Shown: positions 15,195 to 24,246, counted from the stretch's first letter. The stretch: DNA of 64,000 nucleotides from an uncultured Ruminococcus sp. (GCA_900539465.1 UQCF01000005.1:62001-126000); one strand, 5' to 3'. The notes: generated by a model from the letters alone, not told the origin. Numbers and translations: made by a program.

Positions 15195-17528
15195 TTAAAA
15201 TTGCTTGATTGCACTGACAACGGTTTCACCTTTTAAATCAATAAAATCTCTATAATCACAGGGATATTCGCCTTTATCCGTTACCCAGCCCTCGGGCAAA
15301 TACAGCCTTCCGTGAGAAGAAGACGGTATATTGATTTTTATGGTTGCTTTGCCGTCTTTTTTATCCCATCTGACAAAAACTTTGCCATTGACCGAATTAT
15401 GCCAAGCCTCTGCAAACGAAAGCTTTTCAATAAAGTTCGGACGAATATCAACTCTTGATATATCGTCACATTCACTGTTTATGCGTATGCCTGCCACATA
15501 GCTTATGAACCATGCCGAAACATCGCCCCAGAAGTGGTGGTTGAGTGAATCAAGATGCTCGGGATAGAAAGATTCCCAAAGCGAAGTTGCACCCTTTTGA
15601 AGCCAAAAACCGTAGGAGGGGAAGCCGGGACCCTCTATCATTTTATATGCAAGGTCGGCGTATCCGTTATCTGCAAGAACACGAAAAACATACCGTCCGC
15701 CGAGAAAGCCCGCGTCAAGCAAATCGGAGTTTCTGTGGATGTTTTCCACAAGTCTTTTAACAGCAACAGGGATTTCGTATTCTTCAAAAACTCCGTATTG
15801 AACAGCGAGCGCGATTGCCGTTTGCGAATCGCTGAGCACCGTCATTTTGCGCTTGTCAACAAGATGTTTTCTGATTGCGGCTCTGAACTCATCACGGAGC
15901 TCGGCGGCAAAATTGTGCTGTGCCATTTGACCGAGCGCAGAGAAAATTTCGGCAGCCATAGAGCAAATGCTCATCGAAATAATGCTGTCTGTGACAATGA
16001 GGGGGCACTTAGGCTTGTCCGCGTCGCGGTTTGCGTGCAGCCAGTCACCGAGACCTATTGCGATAAGTCCGTTTTCATCGCGCCTGCCGGAGATATAGTT
16101 GAGATAGCGCAGTATGCTTGCCGCGTTTTCTTTCAGAATTTCTTTGTCTCCTCTGTATTTGTAGGTGAAGTAGGGGAGGTAGGTCAAAACCGAGTCCCAT
16201 GCAGGGCCGTTGCCCCATTCATAGCCCCAGTCTGCGGTCGGAACAATACCCGGAAGCGAGCCGTCCTCTTTCTGTGCTTTTCTTATATTCCTCAGCCATT
16301 CAAGGTAGCTCTTTTCGGGGTTGAGGTTCAACAGCATATGCTCTGCCGAAACAGCCGCATCGCCCGTCCAGCCGTTCTTTTCGCGGTGCGGGCAGTCTGT
16401 GGGGAAGTAGTAGAAGTTAGAAAGGTCAGAAATTCTTGCCGCCTTTTGAATTGTGTTTGCAGTCTCGTCAGAGCAGCAAAATCCGCCCGTTTCTTTCAAA
16501 GCCGAGTTTGCTTTTATATATGTGAGAGTTTCGGGTACAGCTTCATCTTCTTTAAGACCTATAACAAGGCAATAGCGATAACCGTGGTATGTGAAATCGG
16601 GGATAAAAGACTCTTCTCCGCCCTTGCAAATATATATGTCTCTTTGGGCATAGTATTTGGGGTAGAAGTTTGAGAATGTCTCGGTATAAAGGTCACCGTT
16701 TTCATTTAAAATTTCAGATGTGAAAAATTCTATTCTTCTGCCGGGTTCGGCGTTCTTTATCTTAAATTCAAACACACCTGCGGCGTTGGTACCAAAGTCA
16801 AATATATATCCGTCGGTGGTTTCGGGTGTTTCAAGGCTTGCCCAGTGCTCTCTTCTGCTCGGGCTGTAATCCTGAAGTCCGCCTTTTTTGATGCTGACGG
16901 GCGCAATTTTTTCGGTTGCGACAATCGGTTCTGCCTCGCAGAGCCTTGTTTCGCCGCGCGGAGTTTCGCAGAAAAATGCGTTGCCCCATTCGCTGTCGTC
17001 AAAGCCGGGCTCATTCCAGCCGTTTTGTTCTTTGAGCGCATTGTAGAATGTGCCGCTGCGAAGATCGTCAAACCATATCGGGGAGTCGCTGACCTTAAAG
17101 CTCTCGTCCGCCTCAAAAGAGAACACCTCTCCGTCTGCGTATTCGCCCTCAAGGTTCAGCGCAAGTTTTGGGCTTGAACGCCATTTGGCTTTGTCAAATT
17201 CCCAAATTATGCCGCCCGGAGCGTTTTGCATGCCGTTGCCGAGCATAACGCCTATAACATTCTCGCCATCTTTTAACAGCGGAGCAATGTCGTAGTTGTC
17301 ATAATAAATAATGTGGTCGGGGTTTGATATATACGGCGCAAGCATACCCTTTGTGATGTCTTTGCCGTTTATATACAGCTTATAAAATCCGAAACCGCAT
17401 ATGGTGATTTCGGCTGATTTCAGCTCTTTTTTTATTTCAAATGTCTTTCTGAAAAGCGGCGCCGCCACATGCTCAAAATATGTGTTGAATTTATGCGTTG
17501 CGCTTATGAACCGTGTAGAAAATTCCAT
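15195..17528 (-). CDS. Alpha-L-rhamnosidase, GH78
   Basis: Protein of 777 aa without signal peptide, so cytoplasmic. It removes terminal L-rhamnose from imported oligosaccharides or glycosides. The N-terminal beta-sandwich carries ITICGFGFYKLYINGKDIT; a second sandwich carries FDFGTNAAGVFEFKI. The (alpha/alpha)6 barrel holds the catalytic DCPHREKNGWTGDA region near residues 378-392, where GH78 enzymes carry an acidic general acid and Asp. The C-terminal sandwich includes GKVFVRWDKKDGKATIKI. Length is normal for a short GH78. The start ATG is preceded by AGGAGG. It stands alone, with no rhamnose catabolic genes beside it, so the pathway must be elsewhere. Confidence 0.9.
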   Translation of the reverse strand: MEFSTRFISATHKFNTYFEHVAAPLFRKTFEIKKELKSAEITICGFGFYKLYINGKDITKGMLAPYISNPDHIIYYDNYDIAPLLKDGENVIGVMLGNGMQNAPGGIIWEFDKAKWRSSPKLALNLEGEYADGEVFSFEADESFKVSDSPIWFDDLRSGTFYNALKEQNGWNEPGFDDSEWGNAFFCETPRGETRLCEAEPIVATEKIAPVSIKKGGLQDYSPSRREHWASLETPETTDGYIFDFGTNAAGVFEFKIKNAEPGRRIEFFTSEILNENGDLYTETFSNFYPKYYAQRDIYICKGGEESFIPDFTYHGYRYCLVIGLKEDEAVPETLTYIKANSALKETGGFCCSDETANTIQKAARISDLSNFYYFPTDCPHREKNGWTGDAAVSAEHMLLNLNPEKSYLEWLRNIRKAQKEDGSLPGIVPTADWGYEWGNGPAWDSVLTYLPYFTYKYRGDKEILKENAASILRYLNYISGRRDENGLIAIGLGDWLHANRDADKPKCPLIVTDSIISMSICSMAAEIFSALGQMAQHNFAAELRDEFRAAIRKHLVDKRKMTVLSDSQTAIALAVQYGVFEEYEIPVAVKRLVENIHRNSDLLDAGFLGGRYVFRVLADNGYADLAYKMIEGPGFPSYGFWLQKGATSLWESFYPEHLDSLNHHFWGDVSAWFISYVAGIRINSECDDISRVDIRPNFIEKLSFAEAWHNSVNGKVFVRWDKKDGKATIKINIPSSSHGRLYLPEGWVTDKGEYPCDYRDFIDLKGETVVSAIKQF

Positions 17529-17557
17529 GCTTGCCTCCTAAAAATCAGATTGACCTT

Positions 17558-17585
17558 ATTATACATTATTAAAAATTAAAATCAA
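17558..17585 (-). promoter_or_regulatory. Promoter of the rhamnosidase gene
   Basis: Minus strand TTGATT (17585-17580), 16-bp spacer, TATAAT (17563-17558), about 30 bases before the start. Confidence 0.6.
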
Positions 17586-17631
17586 CATTTTTGTTTAAAG
17601 CTTAAAATTTTGTTAAGATTATTTTTATGAC

Positions 17632-17660
17632 TTGAATTTCGGACTTAGCCGTAGTAAACT
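17632..17660 (+). promoter_or_regulatory. Possible promoter of the deacetylase gene
   Basis: TTGAAT (17632-17637), 17-bp spacer, TAAACT (17655-17660). Moderate match. A TATACT at 17661 is an alternative -10. Confidence 0.5.
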
Positions 17661-17712
17661 ATACTGGAATTCAAAAAATATATGTTTTGCATAAAAAGGA
17701 GCGCATAAAATT

Positions 17713-19086
17713 ATGAAAAAAAGCGGAGGGTTAAACGCTGACCGCAAAAAAATTGCAGTTGTTATATCTGTTGTTGCAGTTATAGCCATAGCAATCGGCG
17801 CATATTTTGCAGATGATTTTATCGGCAAAAAAGATACAGACGGTCAAAACGGAAAATCACAGACCGATGAAAAGTACTGCGACATCAGTATAGATTTGCC
17901 TACACTTGACAACGAAGCGGTGTCAAAAGAGATAAAAGATTATGTGGAAAGCAAAAAAAGCGAATTTGAGCAGACCGCAAAAACTCTGCCGAAACCCGAA
18001 GACGGCGTTAACTATAACTTCACCGCCAAATATGAAACAGGCGCGGTCGGCGATACAGAGTCCGTTCATATTATTATTTCATCATACACCGGCGGTGGCA
18101 CGGCAAGATTTGATAAATCATATATTTATAACAAAAAAAGCGGCGCACAGATTAAACTCGGCGATATGATGGAAAGCGAAAATTCCTTAAATGTTTTTTC
18201 GAGTCTTTCATACAGATATTTAAATGAGTATTCGCAAAAAAACTCATTGAGCATAGCCGATGAAAACATCAAAGGCGCCACTGCGGCAAACGAAAACAAT
18301 TTTGCCAATGTTCTTTTAAAAGAGGACGGTATTGAAGAAATTTTTATGCCGGAGCAGCTTGGCATTGAGAAAGAAGCGGCTGTTACAATACCTTATACCG
18401 ACCTTATCGGTACTTTGAAAAAAGAGTATCTCAACGGCGCGGAAAAGAGCACCATCAAACGGGATCTCAGCAAATTTAAAGATAAAAAGCTCATATGCTT
18501 TACCTTTGACGACGGCCCCGGCGGCAAATATACCAACAAACTGATGGATAATCTTGATAAATACGACGCGAGAGTAACATTCTTTGTTGTCGGCAGCAGA
18601 GTTAATTCATATAAATCTACGCTTAAAAGGGCATATGACCAGGGCAACGAGATAGGCTCGCATACTTACAGCCACAGCAATCTCACAAAGCTCAATGACG
18701 CAGAGCTTAAAAAAGAAATAAACGACACCAATAACCTTATCGAAAATGTCACAGGCGCAAAGCCCACGCTTATAAGACCGCCCTACGGCAGCACAAACGA
18801 CAAGGTTAAAAAGACAAGCGGAATGTATAATATTCTTTGGAGCATTGACACTCTCGACTGGAAGCACCGCGACAAAAACAAGGTTGCGGACGCAATAACC
18901 AAGAATGCGTTTGACGGCGCGATAGTTTTGATGCACGATATATATGAAACGTCTGTTGACGGCGCATTGATAGCTATGGATAAACTCTCAAAAGAGGGCT
19001 ACGCATTTGTTACGGTTGACGAAATGCGGGAGCTCAGAGGTGCAGAATGGGACATTTCAAAGAACTATACGAGCTTTAAGAAATAA
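17713..19086 (+). CDS. Membrane-anchored peptidoglycan deacetylase, PdaC-like
   Basis: Protein of 457 aa; ATG 17713 follows AAAGGAG. One N-terminal TM helix (about 14-34) anchors it outside the cell. Residues about 50-240 look like the DUF4163/DUF3298 pair found ahead of the catalytic domain in B. subtilis PdaC. Residues about 257-416 are a NodB homology domain with all family motifs: TFDDGPGG (base and metal Asp), HTYSH (metal His pair), RPPYGS, DTLDW and LMHDIY. It should remove acetyl groups from amino sugars of peptidoglycan, which changes lysozyme sensitivity. A small lipoprotein gene follows after four bases. Confidence 0.9.
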   Translation: MKKSGGLNADRKKIAVVISVVAVIAIAIGAYFADDFIGKKDTDGQNGKSQTDEKYCDISIDLPTLDNEAVSKEIKDYVESKKSEFEQTAKTLPKPEDGVNYNFTAKYETGAVGDTESVHIIISSYTGGGTARFDKSYIYNKKSGAQIKLGDMMESENSLNVFSSLSYRYLNEYSQKNSLSIADENIKGATAANENNFANVLLKEDGIEEIFMPEQLGIEKEAAVTIPYTDLIGTLKKEYLNGAEKSTIKRDLSKFKDKKLICFTFDDGPGGKYTNKLMDNLDKYDARVTFFVVGSRVNSYKSTLKRAYDQGNEIGSHTYSHSNLTKLNDAELKKEINDTNNLIENVTGAKPTLIRPPYGSTNDKVKKTSGMYNILWSIDTLDWKHRDKNKVADAITKNAFDGAIVLMHDIYETSVDGALIAMDKLSKEGYAFVTVDEMRELRGAEWDISKNYTSFKK

Positions 19087-19090
19087 CAAT

Positions 19091-19438
19091 ATGAAAAAGA
19101 TTATATTATTGATTTTAGCAGCTTTGCCGATTTTGGCTTTATGCAGCTGTGCGGCAGTCGGCTCACAAGCTGTTTTAAAGGTGAATATAAAAGAAAACGG
19201 TGCGTATTACAGCGAAGCTTTTGAAGTGAAAAAATCAACTGTGAGCTTTGGCAGCAATATGGATTGTGCCATAGAAATTGTAAATACCGAGGACGAAAGC
19301 GATTCGGTTACAATAGGCTATTTAACGCCCGGAATGAGTGAAAAGGTTAAGCTCAAGCCCGGCAAAAAATACAAAATAAAATCCGACCGTTCAGACACCG
19401 ACGGCCTCGAAATCACCGTAAAAGGAATAAGCAAATAA
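19091..19438 (+). CDS. Small lipoprotein of unknown function
   Basis: Protein of 115 aa. ATG 19091 lies four bases after the deacetylase stop, so translation is probably coupled; the ribosome site is weak. The N-terminus MKKIILLILAALPILALCSC has a lipobox (LCSC), so the mature protein would begin at Cys and be lipid-anchored on the outer membrane face. The remainder is beta-rich (AVLKVNIKENGAYYSEAF, ITVKGISK) and resembles no family I know. Its position suggests a link with the deacetylase, but that is inference only. Confidence 0.75.
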   Translation: MKKIILLILAALPILALCSCAAVGSQAVLKVNIKENGAYYSEAFEVKKSTVSFGSNMDCAIEIVNTEDESDSVTIGYLTPGMSEKVKLKPGKKYKIKSDRSDTDGLEITVKGISK

Positions 19439-19444
19439 AAAATC

Positions 19445-19484
19445 AACCCTTTGAGAGCAGGCCGTTCTCAAAGGGTTGGCTTTT
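19445..19484 (+). terminator. Terminator after the lipoprotein gene
   Basis: Perfect 12-bp stem AACCCTTTGAGA (19445-19456) / TCTCAAAGGGTT (19466-19477), then GGCTTTT. Confidence 0.8.
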
Positions 19485-19495
19485 GCCGAAAAAAC

Positions 19496-19718
19496 GGGGT
19501 TGTTACATTTAGATGCAGAAAGTGTTTTCTTTGCCCCGAAAAAGTACTATTGTACCGCGAGCGGGCAAAAAAGCACTTAAAAGAGTAAATCTTTTACCGT
19601 TAAATAAAAAACAAGGCTATAATCCATATTCGACAGCTTCTTAAATCACTGCTTATGAATTATAGCCTTTTATTTTTTACGCTTTTACTCTTTGGTCTGC
19701 GCTAAATGCGACAGCCCC
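19496..19718. mobile_element. 223-bp MITE-like element without coding capacity
   Basis: The left end GGGGTTGTTACATTTAGATG (from 19496) and the right end, read in reverse as GGGGCTGTCGCATTTAGCGC (from 19718), are near-identical inverted ends of about 24 bp. A subterminal AAAGAGTAAA motif is also inverted (near 19580 and 19688). The inside holds the same TATAATCCATATTCGACA hairpin module seen at 9635-9716. No reading frame and no clear target-site duplication are visible. This fills the gap between the convergent lipoprotein and metallophosphoesterase genes, and its inner hairpin can act as a terminator. Confidence 0.6.
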
Positions 19719-19735
19719 AATTCATTTTGCTGTGC

Positions 19736-20830
19736 TTATACAAGTTCTATGGCAATATCATAATCGGGGAGGTATTTGCCCTGGCTGAAGTTTCTTGCTC
19801 TGAAGAGAACTTCATGGTCATAAACCTCTACCATGTAGCCGATGCCGTTGTCGTTGCAATCGCCGTCCATATTGTCAATAGCTATTGAGGGGAGGTTTAC
19901 GGAGTGAACCTTGCCTGCCATCTCATATGTGTACTGACCGAAGCCTGTGTGAAGATGTCCGCTTATCATGATAACGTTGTCGTAACGGTTCATTATCTCA
20001 TAAAGCTGATCCGAGTTTGCACCAACGGAGCCTGCCCAGTCAAACGGGCTGTTCCATGTGTCGGGAAGACCGTGCATGTTTTTAAGAGTCTGATGAATAA
20101 CGACAAATGCGGGCTTGCCTGTTGCCGTTACCTCGCTGAGGGTTTGGTCAAGCCAGTTAAGCTGCTCGTCGTTGAAGTATGCTTCTTCAAACTCTGTACG
20201 GTCTGTTCCCATTACGATAAATGTGTAGCCGTTGATTTCATATGTATAGTGGATTTTGTCAACCGAAACGGTGTTACCGGCGTTTTCGTTAAGCTTATTC
20301 ATAAAACCGGTGAAACGCTCAACTGTTTCGGAATATTTACGAAGGCGTACGTCGTGGTTACCTGTTGCCATTATGTAGTTATCTACGCCGCTGTCAAAAA
20401 TATCATCATAAATAAGGTCATATTCGCACTGAAGACCGTTCTCTGCAATGTCGCCTGCGATGAGGAGTGCGTCAACCTTGCCCTCTGCGTTTTTGAGATC
20501 GTCGCCTGCCGCGCGGAAGTACGGCTCACGCTCAAATATATAGTTTGAAACCTGGGGATCTGCCCATGCCGCAAATGTCATTCTTACGTTTTCTTCATCT
20601 TTTGCTTTTATAAGGTCGTCCGTTGCAGGACCGGTGTAGCCGTTGATTGCGTAAACGATAGTCATACATATTGCAAGAAGCTTTGTGAGAACTATCGAAA
20701 TCATGGCTTTAATGTTTGTCCATGCGGGGCCGACCTGACCGATTATAGACTTGAGGCCTTCAAGAACAGTTCCGAGACCAGAAATCATGGCTTTTATGCA
20801 CTCTGCGAGTGCGGTTGCTGCTTCTGACAT
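19736..20830 (-). CDS. Calcineurin-like metallophosphoesterase
   Basis: Protein of 364 aa; ATG follows AAAGGAG. About 60 N-terminal residues are hydrophobic or amphipathic, including a likely TM stretch (MISIVLTKLLAICMTIVYAI), suggesting membrane attachment with the enzyme outside. The dinuclear metal motifs are in order: AWADPQ (DxH position reads DPQ, a known subfamily variant), LIAGDIAEN, TGNHD, VVIHQ and GHLHTG. The family cleaves phosphomonoesters or diesters. The substrate here is unknown. It has its own promoter inside the end of the upstream TagF-like gene. Confidence 0.85.
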   Translation of the reverse strand: MSEAATALAECIKAMISGLGTVLEGLKSIIGQVGPAWTNIKAMISIVLTKLLAICMTIVYAINGYTGPATDDLIKAKDEENVRMTFAAWADPQVSNYIFEREPYFRAAGDDLKNAEGKVDALLIAGDIAENGLQCEYDLIYDDIFDSGVDNYIMATGNHDVRLRKYSETVERFTGFMNKLNENAGNTVSVDKIHYTYEINGYTFIVMGTDRTEFEEAYFNDEQLNWLDQTLSEVTATGKPAFVVIHQTLKNMHGLPDTWNSPFDWAGSVGANSDQLYEIMNRYDNVIMISGHLHTGFGQYTYEMAGKVHSVNLPSIAIDNMDGDCNDNGIGYMVEVYDHEVLFRARNFSQGKYLPDYDIAIELV

Positions 20831-20862
20831 TTATATTGCTCCTTTATCAAATTGATAGAAAT

Positions 20863-20890
20863 ATTATAACATCTGATATTTTTTTGTCAA
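20863..20890 (-). promoter_or_regulatory. Promoter of the metallophosphoesterase gene
   Basis: Minus strand TTGACA (20890-20885), 16-bp spacer, TATAAT (20868-20863). Both hexamers are consensus. The -35 overlaps the last codons of the TagF-like gene. Confidence 0.8.
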
Positions 20891-22059
20891 TTATTTTTTT
20901 CAACAAAATCCGCTATTCTCTGCGCGCTGCCGCCGTCGCAGGCGGACATAAATTTATCTCTGAAATCATCAATGATTTTATGATTTGCACCGTTTTTTGC
21001 CGCATATACAATTGCATTTAAAAGCTCGTCGCTTGTCTTGACTATCGGACCCGGGACAAAGTCGGTGTAATTGTAATAATAGTCTCTTGAGTGCTCATAT
21101 TCGTCAAGGTCATATGCAAAAAATATCATCGGTCTTGAAAGAAGCGAGTATTCAAATATCAAAGACGAATAATCGGATATGAGTATGTCTGCGGCGCACA
21201 TTGCGGTGTCGATGCCGATTTCGGGCGGGCAAAGATAAACAAAATCGCCGTAAAGCTCTTTTTCTTCCTCCGAGAGATTCTCTTTGCCGAGCGTAAACGG
21301 ATGAAATTTGAGCACAAGGGCATAATCTTTGCCGAATGTCTCTTTAAATGATTTGTAATCAATCATTTTATCATTGTGTGCATTGGTGGGTGAGTTGCCT
21401 CTGAATGTCGGCGCATACAAAATAACCTTTCTGTTGCCTATTTCAGGGATAGCCTCCAAAAGCCTTTCTCTGCCGGAGGAAACAAACTCTTTGTCAAAAA
21501 ATACGTCGGTGCGCGGAACGCCGAGGGGCTTTATTATCTCTTTGGGGCAGTTAAACGCCTCGCTGTAACATGGGATAATATATTCTGAAGAAACAAAAAC
21601 ATCGGTATATGATGTGTGTCTCGGGAAAAGCTCCCACATTCTTCTGCTGTCGCCCCACTCTGCGTCGAGCGTCGAATATCCCCACTTTTTAAATGCACCG
21701 CAGGCGTGCCAGAGCTGAACTACTCTTGTGCCCTTCCTCGGCTTGTGAGCATAAAGGGGGTCAAAATTGTCGGTTATAAATATTATTTTGCTCTTTGCAT
21801 ATAAAAACTGAAAGCAAATATCGCCCAAAAGGCGCTGTATCGCATTGGCGGGGTTTGAATATTCAACACATTTATACCCCTTCTTTTCATATATCTCTTT
21901 GAGCTTTACCATATTGTCGGGGAGCGTCTTGTAGTGAAGGTTATATGCGAAAACCACAAGCTTCGGGTCAACGGGGTGAATACAGCCGAGAATAAACGCC
22001 GCAGGCCAAATAACATGAAAAACGAGGTATCGTCTTAAAAATTTCAACTTCTTAATCAA
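20887..22059 (-). CDS. CDP-glycerol glycerophosphotransferase, TagF/TagB-like
   Basis: Protein of 390 aa; start is TTG 22059 with AAGGAGG eight bases upstream. The family transfers glycerol phosphate from CDP-glycerol to build teichoic acid at the inner membrane face. Diagnostic motifs: QLWHACGAFKKWG, GVPRTDVFF, YAPTFRGN, VLKFHPF and the cofactor-binding DILISDYSSLIFEYSLL. A hydrophobic/basic N-terminus fits a peripheral membrane protein. It is far shorter than polymerase TagF (about 750 aa) and closer to TagB primases. No other tag gene is adjacent, so it may modify a glycan elsewhere. Confidence 0.88.
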   Translation of the reverse strand: MIKKLKFLRRYLVFHVIWPAAFILGCIHPVDPKLVVFAYNLHYKTLPDNMVKLKEIYEKKGYKCVEYSNPANAIQRLLGDICFQFLYAKSKIIFITDNFDPLYAHKPRKGTRVVQLWHACGAFKKWGYSTLDAEWGDSRRMWELFPRHTSYTDVFVSSEYIIPCYSEAFNCPKEIIKPLGVPRTDVFFDKEFVSSGRERLLEAIPEIGNRKVILYAPTFRGNSPTNAHNDKMIDYKSFKETFGKDYALVLKFHPFTLGKENLSEEEKELYGDFVYLCPPEIGIDTAMCAADILISDYSSLIFEYSLLSRPMIFFAYDLDEYEHSRDYYYNYTDFVPGPIVKTSDELLNAIVYAAKNGANHKIIDDFRDKFMSACDGGSAQRIADFVEKNN

Positions 22060-22071
22060 AAAAGTTCCTCC

Positions 22072-22106
22072 TTAAAGACAAAGAGACTGCCCTGACGGAC
22101 AGCCTC
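22072..22106 (-). terminator. Terminator after rpmB
   Basis: Ten-pair stem with two G-U pairs between 22097-22106 and 22083-22092, then TTTGTCTTT on the minus strand. Moderate strength. Confidence 0.6.
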
Positions 22107-22124
22107 ACATATCTTGATTTTTAA

Positions 22125-22313
22125 TCAAACGGCACGTGTTACCTTACCTGAACGCAAGCACCTTGTGCAGGCATATACTCTGCGGGGTGAACCGTCAACG
22201 ATTGCTTTAACGCGTTTAACGTTGGGTTTCCATGTTCTGTTTGAACGTCTGTGTGAGTGTGATACTTTGATACCGAAAGATATTGATTTATCACAAAATT
22301 CGCATTTTGCCAT
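22125..22313 (-). CDS. rpmB: 50S ribosomal protein L28
   Basis: Protein of 62 aa, normal length. ATG 22313 (MAKCEFCDK) is chosen because AAAGGAGGTG lies eight bases upstream; an earlier in-frame ATG at 22322 overlaps that site. Features of L28: VSHSHRRSNRTWKPNVKRVK, and a four-cysteine zinc ribbon (CEFC near the start and CTRC near the end), i.e. the zinc-containing form. The gene stands alone with its own promoter and terminator, as is common for rpmB. Confidence 0.97.
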   Translation of the reverse strand: MAKCEFCDKSISFGIKVSHSHRRSNRTWKPNVKRVKAIVDGSPRRVYACTRCLRSGKVTRAV

Positions 22314-22358
22314 TTGAGGCACCTCCTTTGAAGTTACAATTACTAGACAACAACCGAT

Positions 22359-22387
22359 ATTTTAACAGATACTCAAGATAAAATCAA
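22359..22387 (-). promoter_or_regulatory. rpmB promoter
   Basis: Minus strand TTGATT (22387-22382), 17-bp spacer, TAAAAT (22364-22359). Confidence 0.75.
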
Positions 22388-22440
22388 GGGTTTTATAAAA
22401 ATTTTTTGTCTTATTTTTTAAAAAATTTTTCATTTTGCTA

Positions 22441-22469
22441 TTGCAATCGGGCACAAGCTATTGTATAAT
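22441..22469 (+). promoter_or_regulatory. recA promoter
   Basis: TTGCAA (22441-22446), 17-bp spacer, consensus TATAAT (22464-22469). Confidence 0.88.
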
Positions 22470-22474
22470 ATCAA

Positions 22475-22488
22475 CGAACAAATGTACG
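22475..22488. promoter_or_regulatory. LexA (SOS) box at recA
   Basis: CGAACAAATGTACG matches the Gram-positive LexA site CGAACRNRYGTTYG at 13 of 14 positions. It starts six bases after the -10, where a bound repressor would block initiation. Confidence 0.82.
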
Positions 22489-22507
22489 GAGACGGAGGAT
22501 AATAAAA

Positions 22508-23608
22508 ATGGAAGATAAACAGCAGGCTCTTGAAACCGCTATTAAACAGCTTGAAAAACAATTCGGCAAAGGCACGGTTATGCGCCTCGGTGCAGATTCG
22601 GGCATGAATGTTGAGGCTATCTCAACAGGCTCTCTCTCGCTCGATATTGCAACCGGCATCGGCGGTTTGCCCAAGGGAAGAATAATAGAAATATACGGAC
22701 CTGAGTCTTCGGGTAAAACTACTCTCGCGCTTCACGCGGTCGCTCAGGCTCAAAAGGCGGGCGGCGAGGCTGCATTTATCGACGCCGAGCACGCGCTTGA
22801 CCCGATCTATGCCGCAAACCTCGGCGTAGATGTTGATTCGCTTCTTGTTTCTCAGCCCGATAACGGCGAGCAGGCTCTTGAAATAGCCGAGGCTCTTGTT
22901 CGCTCCGGAGCAATAGATATAATGGTAATAGACTCTGTTGCCGCGCTTGTTCCCAGAGCAGAGATTGAGGGCGACATGGGCGATTCTCACATGGGTGCTC
23001 ACGCAAGGCTTATGTCACAGGCGCTTCGCAAGCTTGCGGGTGCATGCTCAAAATCAAATACAATTATTATATTTATAAACCAGCTCAGAGAAAAAATCGG
23101 CGTTATGTTCGGCAACCCCGAAACAACCACCGGCGGCAGAGCGCTTAAATTTTATGCCTCCATAAGAATAGATGTTCGCAGAATTGAGCAGATAAAAGGT
23201 GCCGGCGGCGAATTTATAGGCAGCCGCACAAAGGCAAAAATAGTCAAAAACAAAGTTGCTCCGCCCTTTAAAGAGGCTGAGTTTGATATTATGTACGGCA
23301 AGGGCATATCCAAAGAGGGCGAGATACTCGACCTTGCGGTTAAGCTCGATATAGTCAACAAGAGCGGCGCATGGTTCTCTTATAACGGCGAGCGACTCGG
23401 TCAGGGCAGAGACAATGTTAAAAACTATATCGGCGAGCATCCCGAGCTTGCCGCAGAAATAGAGCAAAAAGTGCGCGATAATGCAGATAAACTCGCTAAA
23501 ATGCCCAAAAATCCGCCCAAGGGCAAGGCTGCGAGCGTCAGCGCACCCGTGCCGGCGGCTCCGAAATCGGGCGTAAAATTAGACATAAGTGTGAATGATG
23601 ACGAATGA
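22508..23608 (+). CDS. recA: Recombinase A
   Basis: Protein of 366 aa. RecA forms filaments on single-stranded DNA, drives strand exchange and triggers LexA self-cleavage. Walker A GPESSGKTT near residue 65, Walker B IMVIDSVAALVPRAE, L1/L2 loops with GDSHMGAHARLMSQALRKL and FINQLREKIGVMFGNPETTTGGRALKFYAS are all standard. The C-terminal tail is Lys/Pro/Ala-rich rather than the usual acidic end, apart from the last DISVNDDE. ATG 22508 follows GGAGG. First gene of a tight cluster with recX (4-base overlap), rimO, pgsA and further genes. Confidence 0.99.
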   Translation: MEDKQQALETAIKQLEKQFGKGTVMRLGADSGMNVEAISTGSLSLDIATGIGGLPKGRIIEIYGPESSGKTTLALHAVAQAQKAGGEAAFIDAEHALDPIYAANLGVDVDSLLVSQPDNGEQALEIAEALVRSGAIDIMVIDSVAALVPRAEIEGDMGDSHMGAHARLMSQALRKLAGACSKSNTIIIFINQLREKIGVMFGNPETTTGGRALKFYASIRIDVRRIEQIKGAGGEFIGSRTKAKIVKNKVAPPFKEAEFDIMYGKGISKEGEILDLAVKLDIVNKSGAWFSYNGERLGQGRDNVKNYIGEHPELAAEIEQKVRDNADKLAKMPKNPPKGKAASVSAPVPAAPKSGVKLDISVNDDE

Positions 23609-24246
23609 AAATCACGGCAAAACAAGGCAGATTCAATAAAATACACATCAGCATAGACGATGAATATTTAACGACTGTCGACAGTGATTATTGGTATAGC
23701 TGCGGATATATTTCCGGCGATGAAATTGATGAACGGGAGCTTGCTGCGTTTAAAAGCGCGGCAGGCTCCCGCCGTGCTTTTAATGCGGCGGCAGATATAA
23801 TTTCGCGCCGTGAGCACAGCCAAAAAGAGCTTTTGACAAAGCTTAAATCAAAGTTTGACGAAGAAGCCGCAGAGTCCGCCGTAGAGAGGCTTTGCGAGCT
23901 CGGCATGGTTGACGACGAACGCTTCGCGCGCCTTTATGCCGAAGAGCTTTATACAAGAAAAAACATGGGTGAGCGGCGCATACGCTATGAGCTTGCCGCT
24001 AAAGGAATTTCGCCGGACATCACAGAGTATGCAATCGAATGTTTAAATGAGCAAATCGGCGAAGATAATGTTAAAAGAATAGTTGATATTATCGCAAAAA
24101 AATATTATAATATTACGAATGACGAAAAGCAGCGCCGCCGTGCTTGGAGCGCACTCCAAAGGCTCGGTTACTCTTCTACGGACATACGGCATGCTTTCAA
24201 TGAATATGATGAAGAAAGTTTTGACTCTTCGGAAGGATGGGAATAA
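23605..24246 (+). CDS. recX: Regulatory protein RecX
   Basis: Protein of 213 aa that binds RecA filaments and limits their activity. The start ATG overlaps the recA stop (ATGA), so translation is coupled. It has the three-helix RecX repeats: RREHSQKELLTKLKSKFDEE, LCELGMVDDERFARLYAEEL and GERRIRYELAAKGIS, with a fourth, more diverged unit near the end. An N-terminal beta segment (KITAKQGRFNKIHISIDDEY) precedes them, as in Firmicutes RecX. Confidence 0.95.
   Translation: MKITAKQGRFNKIHISIDDEYLTTVDSDYWYSCGYISGDEIDERELAAFKSAAGSRRAFNAAADIISRREHSQKELLTKLKSKFDEEAAESAVERLCELGMVDDERFARLYAEELYTRKNMGERRIRYELAAKGISPDITEYAIECLNEQIGEDNVKRIVDIIAKKYYNITNDEKQRRRAWSALQRLGYSSTDIRHAFNEYDEESFDSSEGWE

Noticed and set aside
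15555..16673. 372-codon open frame antisense to the rhamnosidase
   Set aside because: GH78 motifs are intact on the minus strand; the plus-strand translation is Cys/Val/Arg-rich and has no recognisable motif or signal.
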